Source: an uncultured candidate division Zixibacteria bacterium (GTDB lineage: Bacteria; Zixibacteria; MSB-5A5; GN15; FEB-12). Taken from it: a stretch of 13,487 nucleotides of DNA. Every line of letters starts with the position of its first letter. The stretch's first letter is position 1. The stretch lies in the NCBI GenBank assembly GCA_913009765.1, contig CAJVYT010000072.1, forward strand, positions 1 to 13,487, in the 5' to 3' direction. Position numbers and translations under genes: made by a program. The notes beneath the pieces were generated by a model. That model made no database searches. It saw nothing but the letters and a program-made list of their open reading frames with translations, and had not been told where the DNA came from. Positions 1-5,671 of this stretch are shown here, one piece after another.

Positions 1-55
1 TAGATGATTATTTTTTTATGATGATTTTTTGATTTTTATATTTTTTTTTTTTTTT
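1..55. other. Low-complexity T-rich artefact at the contig end
   Basis: This is a low-complexity tract made almost wholly of T with some A and G, immediately outside a sequencing adapter. It is best read as low-quality sequence past the adapter and not as genomic DNA. It should be trimmed with the adapter. Confidence 0.85.
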
Positions 56-121
56 CAAGCAGAAGACGGCATACGAGATATATCAGTGTGACTGGAGTTC
101 AGACGTGTGCTCTTCCGATCT
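56..121 (+). other. Illumina TruSeq P7 adapter with index (contamination)
   Basis: Positions 56-79 are the P7 flow-cell sequence (starting CAAGCAGAAGACGGCATACG). Positions 80-87 (ATATCAGT) occupy the index slot. Positions 88-121 are the read-2 primer region ending GCTCTTCCGATCT. The first genomic base is therefore 122. The adapter creates a false start codon (GTG at 105) that makes the first gene look complete. Confidence 0.98.
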
Positions 122-122
122 G

Positions 123-1535
123 ACATTTGTTAATGGTTTAGGTCTTACATGGAATCCCGGAGAAAGAGTTCAGGCTTATACTCATCCTCTTTGGATGTTA
201 GTTTTATCATCTATTTATTTTTTTACTCGTGAAGCATTTTTTACAAGTATATTTTTATCATCTTTAATTTCTATAATCGCCGTATCTCTTTTTGCCTTTA
301 GGTTAGCCTCTTCCAAATTTGCCGCAATTGGAGGATTGTTAGTATTTACTTTATCTAAAGCGTATATAGATTATAGTACTTCAGGGTTGGAAAATCCTCT
401 TTCGCACCTACTTGTTATTCTTTTTTTCATAATTTACTTGACTCCCAAACTGAGTTTGAATCAATGGAAGTATTTAACTTTTCTTGCTTCACTAATTGGC
501 TTAACTAGACCGGACCTTCTTTTAGTAGTTGCTCCGGTTTTAGGGTTTGATATGTGGAAGCAAAGAAACTGGTACTCTGTAAAAATTTTGATCGTCGGTT
601 TTTCTCCATTGATAGTTTGGCATTTATTTTCTCTTTTTTATTATGGATTCTTATGGCCCAATACTGCTTATGCAAAACTTGGAGCAGGGGTTGAAATGTC
701 TACACTTGTTGTTCAAGGTTTTCAGTATCTTCAAGTTTCTCTTTTGAATGATCCTCTTACAATCATTATTCCAATAATTGCTTGCATAGCATCTATAGTT
801 AGTAAAAAAAGACCTCTCATTCTTATTGCAATTGGAATGATGTTTTATATCCTCTATGTAGTGAGGGTAGGAGGTTGTTTTATGAGTGGGCGTATGCTTA
901 CAGTGCCACTGCTTTTAGGTGTAATTATTCTGAGCCAACTAAAGATAACTTGGTCTCAAAGAAGTAAATGGGCTATATTAGCTTTAGTGCTATTGATTGG
1001 TTTAATGATGAGTAAATCTCCACTATATACTACTTCTCAATATGGCGGTGAAGTTGAAGAGTCAAAGTTTGGAAACGGTATAGTTGATGAACGTGGTTGG
1101 TACTTTTCCGGTGCCGGTCTGTTAAACGCAAATGGCAAAAATATGCCAAATCACAGATATGCTTTGTTAGGTCGGAGACAAAATGTACCTGTAACAGTTC
1201 GTTCAACAGTTGGTTACTATGGCTACTTTGCCGGTTCTGATACTTATATTATTGATATTTGTGGGCTTGGCGATGCTTTACTCGCTCGTCTTCCTTTAGA
1301 TAAATTGCAAAAATGGCGAATAGGTCACAACTTTCGTTCAGTTCCTGAAGGCTATGTAGCAACTGTTAGATATCGTAAAAATCTTCTTGTTGACCCATCT
1401 TTGAAAGCATATTACAGTCATCTCTCTATAATAATTAGTAACCCGTTATTTGATGCTAATAGAATTCAAACGATAATAAAAATGAATCTTGGACAATATG
1501 ATAGTTTACTTTATCAGTATTCAAACCCAAATTGA
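123..1535 (+). CDS. Polytopic membrane glycosyltransferase-like protein (GT-C type), 5'-truncated
   Basis: About 470 residues remain; the true N-terminus is lost at the adapter junction. The visible N-terminus 'GLGLTWNPGERVQAYTHPLW' resembles the 'GLVxNPGERVEGYTNPLW' motif I recall from AftB-like and related GT-C membrane glycosyltransferases, which use polyprenyl-phosphate sugars outside the membrane. Around residues 175-190, 'FYYGFLWPNTAYAKLG' matches their 'YYGxxxPNTYYAK' motif. About eight to ten hydrophobic segments fill residues 20 to 300. A soluble C-terminal part follows, with 'DICGLGDALLARLP' and 'GHNFRSVPEGY', also typical of this group. The catalytic aspartates usually sit before the WNPGER motif and would be on the missing part. 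Likely role: transfer of sugar to cell-surface glycan or protein. Substrate cannot be told. The gene converges on the minus-strand gene ending at 1660 and I see no clear terminator between them. Confidence 0.7.
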   Translation, partial: TFVNGLGLTWNPGERVQAYTHPLWMLVLSSIYFFTREAFFTSIFLSSLISIIAVSLFAFRLASSKFAAIGGLLVFTLSKAYIDYSTSGLENPLSHLLVILFFIIYLTPKLSLNQWKYLTFLASLIGLTRPDLLLVVAPVLGFDMWKQRNWYSVKILIVGFSPLIVWHLFSLFYYGFLWPNTAYAKLGAGVEMSTLVVQGFQYLQVSLLNDPLTIIIPIIACIASIVSKKRPLILIAIGMMFYILYVVRVGGCFMSGRMLTVPLLLGVIILSQLKITWSQRSKWAILALVLLIGLMMSKSPLYTTSQYGGEVEESKFGNGIVDERGWYFSGAGLLNANGKNMPNHRYALLGRRQNVPVTVRSTVGYYGYFAGSDTYIIDICGLGDALLARLPLDKLQKWRIGHNFRSVPEGYVATVRYRKNLLVDPSLKAYYSHLSIIISNPLFDANRIQTIIKMNLGQYDSLLYQYSNPN

Positions 1536-1597
1536 TTATTAACTTATAACAACTTTTTAAATAAAAAAGAAAATATAGATAAGGAACAATAAAAAAA

Positions 1598-1654
1598 TCG
1601 GGGTGAGTCGGTTTGAACCTCCGGCATCTTGCTCAAAGCAAGTGCGCTACCGGA
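1598..1654 (-). pseudogene. Degenerate 3' fragment of tRNA-Pro (possible attachment-site copy)
   Basis: These 57 nt match the 3' part of the intact tRNA-Pro at 2318-2391, in the same orientation. The match runs from the discriminator base through the acceptor 3' strand, T arm, variable region and anticodon arm into the D arm, and breaks off after 1654. Differences: two bases lost from the anticodon loop (CTCCCAAAG becomes CTCAAAG on the plus strand), three changes at 1608, 1609 and 1611 (two disrupt the T stem), and one C-to-T change near 1645. The acceptor 5' strand is absent, so it cannot fold as a tRNA. The flanking poly-A run and a CAAT just before it (plus strand) are shared too, so the repeat extends past the tRNA end. 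It may be the distal att copy of a site-specific insertion or the relic of a tandem tRNA duplication. Confidence 0.85.
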
Positions 1655-1659
1655 TATCT

Positions 1660-2268
1660 CTATTGATTATTCTTGGTAATTAAACTTAATTCCACTTCAT
1701 CATAAGTACACAAATCGGGATAAAGTTCAGTACATTGAAATTTACCTAAAATTGGATGATTTCCAGTTTGCCCAATTAAATAAACTTTTCCATACGATTT
1801 ATTGTTTATTAATAAATAATTATGAAGATCAACATATTCCAAATTAAATGATTCATCAATTAACAATACTAATTGAAGCATTGGATCAGGCTGAATTAAT
1901 AATTTTTTATTAACAACAGATAAAAGTCGTTCGTAAGAAGTTGCTCCCTTTCCGCTTTCTAAAACTCTAGAAATTTGATATGCAGAACGCCACTCTTCAT
2001 TTCCGATTAAAATATCGATATCCCTATCATCTATTGTATATTTATCCATTAAGTATTCTAAGCAAGGTCTTTCATTAGAATGTAAAGTTTCTTTGATTTT
2101 TAGTCGGAATCCAATACCTACACTTTGTTCACTATCCCTCATAGCACATTTCGCTAAAACACAACCGGCAAGTAATTCATACCCTTGTTTGAAGTCAAAT
2201 CCCTTAGGATGAGTTCTTAAATATGATTCAACTTCATCAATTCTATAAAGTGCAATTGTTTCTTTCAT
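1660..2268 (-). CDS. Hypothetical protein, 202 aa, between tRNA-Pro and its fragment
   Basis: I do not recognise a family. The start is supported by an AGGGAG Shine-Dalgarno sequence just upstream on the minus strand (about 2271-2276) before the ATG at 2266-2268. The product has no signal peptide or membrane segment and looks like a soluble mixed alpha/beta protein. The N-terminal half is mostly helical with three cysteines (near residues 36, 41 and 69). A stretch near 124-165 ('LLIQPDPMLQLVLLIDE', then 'VDLHNYLLINNKSYGKVYLI') looks beta-rich. It ends five bases from a tRNA-Pro fragment and begins about 50 bases beyond the 3' end of the intact tRNA-Pro. It is on the tRNA's strand with no hairpin terminator between, so it could be transcribed from the tRNA promoter. 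The position suggests cargo of a small or decayed insertion, but no integrase is present. Confidence 0.75.
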   Translation of the reverse strand: MKETIALYRIDEVESYLRTHPKGFDFKQGYELLAGCVLAKCAMRDSEQSVGIGFRLKIKETLHSNERPCLEYLMDKYTIDDRDIDILIGNEEWRSAYQISRVLESGKGATSYERLLSVVNKKLLIQPDPMLQLVLLIDESFNLEYVDLHNYLLINNKSYGKVYLIGQTGNHPILGKFQCTELYPDLCTYDEVELSLITKNNQ

Positions 2269-2317
2269 TTCTCCCTAAATATTTAAAATTATTTGTAGAT
2301 AATTGCAATAAAAAAAA

Positions 2318-2391
2318 TCGGGGTGAGAGGATTTGAACCTCCGGCATCTTGCTCCCAAAGCAAGCGCGCTACCGGACTGCGCCACACCCCG
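2318..2391 (-). tRNA. tRNA-Pro, anticodon UGG
   Basis: The 74-nt sequence folds into a full cloverleaf: acceptor CGGGGTG/CACCCCG (7 bp), D stem GCGC/GCGC, anticodon stem CTTGC/GCAAG with loop TTTGGGA, T stem GGAGG/CCTCT (one G-U pair) with loop TTCAAAT, discriminator A at 2318. The anticodon TGG lies at 2355-2357 (plus-strand CCA), giving proline. CCA is not encoded; the 3' end runs straight into a T tract on the minus strand (2311-2317). A consensus promoter lies directly upstream. The UGG tRNA can read all four proline codons by wobble. Confidence 0.97.
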
Positions 2392-2404
2392 ATTAAGGAA
2401 ACTC

Positions 2405-2433
2405 ATAATACAGCTTGATTTACAATATGTCAA
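2405..2433 (-). promoter_or_regulatory. Sigma70-type promoter for tRNA-Pro
   Basis: On the minus strand the -35 hexamer is TTGACA (2428-2433), the spacer is exactly 17 nt (2411-2427), and the -10 hexamer is TATTAT (2405-2410). The tRNA 5' end at 2391 lies 14 nt downstream of the -10, leaving a short leader. This is a perfect -35, ideal spacing and a 5-of-6 -10. It indicates an ordinary primary sigma factor and not the Bacteroidetes TTTG/TAnnTTTG type. Confidence 0.85.
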
Positions 2434-2517
2434 GATGATTATAAAAGACATCTGTTTTTATAGTTTTTGCCTATATTATGAGCATACTTCGGCTTTGGTG
2501 CTGTGTCGCAAAAGACA

Positions 2518-2560
2518 ATGTTAGTTCACAAACCTGCTTTGCGGGTTCAGGAACTAACAT
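2518..2560. repeat. 43-nt palindromic element (two-step hairpin)
   Basis: Outer arms ATGTTAGTTC (2518-2527) and GAACTAACAT (2551-2560) are perfect complements over 10 bp. Inside, AACCTGC (2531-2537) pairs with GCGGGTT (2541-2547) with one G-U pair around a TTT loop, separated from the outer stem by a 3x3 internal loop. There is no T run after it, so it is not a standard terminator. The shape suggests a dispersed intergenic palindrome of the REP/MITE kind. No second copy is in this window. Confidence 0.7.
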
Positions 2561-2593
2561 AACATGGTAAAAATTTTCCGAAACCAGATAGCG

Positions 2594-2652
2594 GCTTGTT
2601 GAAAACTTTTTTTTAGTCACAGCAATGACAGGATTTTGGATTTTTTAACAAG
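2594..2652. repeat. Short inverted-repeat element with CTTGTTGAAAA ends (MITE-like remnant)
   Basis: CTTGTTGAAAA (2594-2604) faces TTTTTTAACAAG (2641-2652), giving near-perfect 11-12 nt terminal inverted repeats. Read on the minus strand from 2652, the element begins CTTGTTAAAAAATCC and reaches TGTCATTGC. This parallels the start of the larger repeat at 10862, which begins CTTGTTGAAAAAGTC and reaches AGTCATTGC. The two look like members of one repeat family, this copy being shortened. It lies just upstream of rlmN. Confidence 0.55.
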
Positions 2653-2722
2653 TCGAGTAGAGAGAGGGGAAAAGGCTACTTTTTGGTTGCGTAAATTTCT
2701 ATTTCACTTACATTTAACAATT

Positions 2723-3757
2723 ATGGCTAAAAAAAACCTGATTGGATATACTCTCGCTGAATTAGAGCAGCTGATGGTTGATTTGGGAGAAAAAAAATAC
2801 AGAGGAGGACAGCTGTTTAAATGGCTCTATCGAGACCATCAGACCGAATTTGAACTGATGACCGATTTTAGCAAAGAACTTCGGAACAAACTTGATGAAA
2901 AGTATGAATTTAAAACTTTAGAGCTTTTACATACGCAAGTTTCAGAGGACGGCACTCAAAAATTTCTGTTCAATTTAAATGATAATCTTCCGGTTGAAAC
3001 TGTTCTTATTCCTGATTTTGGTTCAGAACGAAAAACTGTCTGCATTTCATCACAGGTCGGGTGTGCGGTCGGATGCGGTTTTTGTGCTACCGGTCAAATG
3101 GGTTTTAAAAGAGATTTGACTGCGGGCGAGATAATAGGACAGCTTATATATTTAAGGGAAGAGTACGGTGTAGATTCTTTTTCAAATGTTGTTATGATGG
3201 GGATGGGAGAGCCATTGGCTAATTTTGATAATGTCATAAAAGCCGTTGAATTGATGTTAGCACCGACAGGTATGATGCTGAGCAGGAAAAAAGTGACAGT
3301 GTCCACGTCGGGATATTCTCCAAAAATTAAAAAATTAGCAGATACCGGACTAAATGTCTGTTTAGCTATATCACTGCATGCCGCCATACAGGAAAAACGA
3401 GTAAAAATAATGCCGATAGCGGAAACTTTCGGTCTTAAAAAATTAATGACAGCAGTTCGATATTATGCAGAGAAAAGTCGAACTCAAGTGATGTTTGAGT
3501 ATATAATATTTGATAATTTTAATGATACAATGGAAGATGTACTTGCTTTGGCAAAATTAGTACGTGGACTTTCATGTAAGATAAATCTGCTTGCATATAA
3601 TCCGGTAGAAGGGTTAGATTTTAATCGTCCCTCTGAAGATAAAATGCATTGGTTTGGCGGACAACTTGCTCCAAGAGTGCCTGTTGTGACTGTCAGAAAA
3701 AGCAGAGGTCGTGATATTGATGCTGCCTGTGGACAACTTGCGGCAAAACAAAGATAA
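2723..3757 (+). CDS. rlmN: Dual-specificity 23S rRNA/tRNA adenine-C2 methyltransferase RlmN
   Basis: Radical SAM enzyme that methylates C2 of A2503 in 23S rRNA and A37 of some tRNAs. The start chosen is ATG 2723 (MAKKNLIGYT), giving 344 residues, normal for RlmN. The frame stays open upstream to a TTG at 2636, but that stretch overlaps an inverted repeat and does not look like RlmN. No clear Shine-Dalgarno precedes 2723. Residues 114, 118 and 121 form the CxxxCxxC [4Fe-4S] cluster motif in 'QVGCAVGCGFCATG'. 'MMGMGEPLANFDNV' is the usual GEPL SAM-binding motif. C336 in 'RGRDIDAACGQL' matches the C-terminal cysteine that carries the transient methyl group (E. coli Cys355). C107 in 'KTVCISSQ' lies just before the cluster. 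The next gene starts 11 nt downstream, so the three genes to 5607 are probably co-transcribed. Confidence 0.97.
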   Translation: MAKKNLIGYTLAELEQLMVDLGEKKYRGGQLFKWLYRDHQTEFELMTDFSKELRNKLDEKYEFKTLELLHTQVSEDGTQKFLFNLNDNLPVETVLIPDFGSERKTVCISSQVGCAVGCGFCATGQMGFKRDLTAGEIIGQLIYLREEYGVDSFSNVVMMGMGEPLANFDNVIKAVELMLAPTGMMLSRKKVTVSTSGYSPKIKKLADTGLNVCLAISLHAAIQEKRVKIMPIAETFGLKKLMTAVRYYAEKSRTQVMFEYIIFDNFNDTMEDVLALAKLVRGLSCKINLLAYNPVEGLDFNRPSEDKMHWFGGQLAPRVPVVTVRKSRGRDIDAACGQLAAKQR

Positions 3758-3768
3758 GGAGAAAATTG

Positions 3769-5172
3769 ATGAATAGATTTTTGAGTATTACTCTAATGGT
3801 TGTAATTATTTCAATGCCTTTATCTGCTTTTGCAGAGAAAGGTGATGTCAGTGTAGGTGATGTTGGTATTTCAAATTTAAAATGGGGCGAGCAAACTATT
3901 AATGTTGAGTTGGAAAACAAAACTGAACTCCTAAAATTTATCGTTACAAATATAGATGCATCATTTGAAGGGGTGTATGAAAATCCTGGGTTTCGAGCAA
4001 AATCAGTCTATATTTTGGAACCTCTTCAATCAATAACAATTACACCTGAAATATTTATCCCCGGTAATTACGGCACTGCTACTCTCCAACTTAATTTATA
4101 TGATGTTGTTGACACTTTAGATGAATTGATGCCTTGGCATAAATTTTATGAACAACCATTTATTATCAAATTTCGTCCCTCTGATGAAATTCTTCCATAC
4201 TTACAAGAAAAAATTACATTTCCTCCTCGGGTAGATGTTCATCCATTTTTTAATAATGAATTTGTTCGACTGCTTCTTACTCTCTTAGATGAAGGAAAAA
4301 CAATTGAGGAGATTGCTGATTTGAATAATTGCGATACGACTTTCGTAATGAGCCAAATTAAAATGCTCTTGGCACATAAGTATCTTGCAGTAAGTAAAGA
4401 TTCCTATAAAATACAATTTCCAATTATTACAAGAAAAGAAGCAGAGGATGGGAAAAAAATTGCAGATGTAGCATCAGATAAATTGGCAGCATTGTTAAAA
4501 CAAAATATCAGCGGTTATCATGCTGTTCTCGATTCTCTTGTTGCTGCGAAAGCAATTCCAAAAGACAGCAATGATTTTATTTCCGGTGCGACACTGTTGT
4601 ATAAGCCGACCCCGATTATTTCTACATTTGTTTTATGGTTTGAATTAGGCAAAGATTTTATAACCCGTTCGGCTCCATTGCTTATCTATGATGGGACAGA
4701 TATTTGTAATGCAGGTATTTTTCAGTATATGTATATGGTCGACGGTGGGAAGTTTTTGAACGGTTCTCAGTTTTTTGGTCTTTTTTATGGTGCTGATGCT
4801 TTTTCATTGATGTTCTCAGAAGAACCCCTGCAAATCAATTGTAAAGATAATTTTCAGAATATGCCGCCTCAAAGAGCAGGTATTTGGACATACAACCGTG
4901 AAAATCTACCTGAATATTATATTGCCGATACTGCCGATATTCGTCCATTAATTTCAGTGATGACAAAAGGAAGTGAAGGAATAATAAAAGAAGCATATGA
5001 CGGTTTAAAGAAAAATAGTTTTGCTCATGGTCATAACAAAGTATATATAGGACACCGTTATTGGATGTGGAATTTGATAGCAACTCTTACATTAGAAAAG
5101 TTATTCAAAAATGGTACACTTACAAGACATGAAAAGACTTTCTATCAATTTGATAAACTTACAGGACGTTAA
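3769..5172 (+). CDS. Secreted hypothetical protein with a winged-helix-like middle region
   Basis: The 467-residue product begins with a clear Sec signal peptide (MNRFLSITLMVVIISMPLSA, probable cleavage after AFA at 22). AGGAG at 3757-3761 lies 7 nt before ATG 3769. Residues 25 to 135 look beta-rich, possibly an immunoglobulin-like domain ('QTINVELENKTELLKFIVTN', 'PGNYGTATLQLNLYDV'). Residues 160-220 resemble a helix-turn-helix with wing: 'LLDEGKTIEEIADLNNCDTT', then 'SQIKMLLAHKYLAVSKDSYK'. The C-terminal 240 residues are rich in aromatic residues and Gly ('FQYMYMVDGG', 'QFFGLFYGADAFSLMF', 'IGHRYWMWNLIATL') and I cannot assign them. A DNA-binding-type fold behind a signal peptide is odd and may serve protein contacts. 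The lipoprotein gene follows after 3 nt, suggesting a joint envelope role. Function unknown. Confidence 0.8.
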   Translation: MNRFLSITLMVVIISMPLSAFAEKGDVSVGDVGISNLKWGEQTINVELENKTELLKFIVTNIDASFEGVYENPGFRAKSVYILEPLQSITITPEIFIPGNYGTATLQLNLYDVVDTLDELMPWHKFYEQPFIIKFRPSDEILPYLQEKITFPPRVDVHPFFNNEFVRLLLTLLDEGKTIEEIADLNNCDTTFVMSQIKMLLAHKYLAVSKDSYKIQFPIITRKEAEDGKKIADVASDKLAALLKQNISGYHAVLDSLVAAKAIPKDSNDFISGATLLYKPTPIISTFVLWFELGKDFITRSAPLLIYDGTDICNAGIFQYMYMVDGGKFLNGSQFFGLFYGADAFSLMFSEEPLQINCKDNFQNMPPQRAGIWTYNRENLPEYYIADTADIRPLISVMTKGSEGIIKEAYDGLKKNSFAHGHNKVYIGHRYWMWNLIATLTLEKLFKNGTLTRHEKTFYQFDKLTGR

Positions 5173-5175
5173 CAA

Positions 5176-5607
5176 GTGAAAAAAATCAGTATTTTTTTTA
5201 TTCCTTTTTTGATGCTTCTCATATATACGGGATGTGGTGAGAAGAAAATTAATAGAGATTATATCCCGATGTTAAAAGGGAATTTGTATAAACTACAAAT
5301 GGCAGTGAAAGATAAAAATATATCTCAAATAGATTCTTTGCTGTCTGTGAAAGTCCTTAGTAAAAAACAAAGTTCTGATTCATTACTTCGGTTTGTGTAT
5401 GGCGGTGATAATAGTTTTGATTTTGTGCAGTTTGGAAATGCTGAAATTGTTTATACAAATAAAAAAGCTCGGATTGATTGTTATATTATGGACAGTACAA
5501 GTTCTAACGACCGTCCGGTAGTTTTCTTTTTAGAATACGATCATGATTTGTGGCTGTTTACATCGTTTGCCGATCGGCTTCAATCAGACAGTATGAAATT
5601 AGATTAG
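5176..5607 (+). CDS. Small putative lipoprotein, 143 aa
   Basis: The start is GTG at 5176, three nt after the previous stop. The N-terminus MKKISIFFIPFLMLLIYTGC has a charged start, a hydrophobic core and a cysteine at residue 20 followed by GEKK, as in a type II signal peptide. The lipobox (IYTGC) is weak because -3 is Tyr where Leu is usual, so lipidation is likely but not certain. The rest is a compact alpha+beta domain: a helix ('LYKLQMAVKDKNISQIDSLL') then strands ('NAEIVYTNKKARIDCYIMD', 'VVFFLEYDHDLWLFTSF'). This recalls small NTF2-like or DUF4878-type folds, which I cannot confirm. It is the last gene of the rlmN run, before a strong terminator. The tight spacing suggests it works with the secreted protein encoded just before it. 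Confidence 0.75.
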   Translation: MKKISIFFIPFLMLLIYTGCGEKKINRDYIPMLKGNLYKLQMAVKDKNISQIDSLLSVKVLSKKQSSDSLLRFVYGGDNSFDFVQFGNAEIVYTNKKARIDCYIMDSTSSNDRPVVFFLEYDHDLWLFTSFADRLQSDSMKLD

Positions 5608-5623
5608 TTAAAATTACAGTTCC

Positions 5624-5653
5624 AAAAAAAAGCCCGCATAAGCGGGCTTTTTT
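5624..5653. terminator. Bidirectional rho-independent terminator
   Basis: The GCCCGC (5632-5637) and GCGGGC (5642-5647) arms form a GC-rich stem around loop ATAA. Eight A residues lie before it (5624-5631) and six T residues after it (5648-5653), so each strand has a stem followed by a U tract. It sits between convergent genes ending at 5607 (plus) and 5672 (minus) and can end transcription of both. Confidence 0.95.
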
Positions 5654-5671
5654 GGGTTATATATTTCAAAT

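Noticed and set aside
105..122. GTG 105 as the start of the membrane glycosyltransferase-like gene
   Set aside because: The codons from 105 to 122 lie in adapter sequence and encode the artefact peptide MCSSDL.
1598..2391. Complete integrative element or insertion sequence
   Set aside because: Only one unknown gene lies between the tRNA and its fragment; there is no integrase, transposase or recognisable element end, so only a scar-like arrangement can be claimed.
2333..2524. 63-residue plus-strand open frame across the tRNA region
   Set aside because: It overlaps the tRNA-Pro gene and its promoter on the opposite strand, has no Shine-Dalgarno and no recognisable protein features.
2636..2722. 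N-terminal extension of rlmN from TTG 2636
   Set aside because: The extension overlaps an inverted repeat, does not resemble the RlmN N-terminus, and would exceed family length; ATG 2723 gives a normal 344-residue protein.
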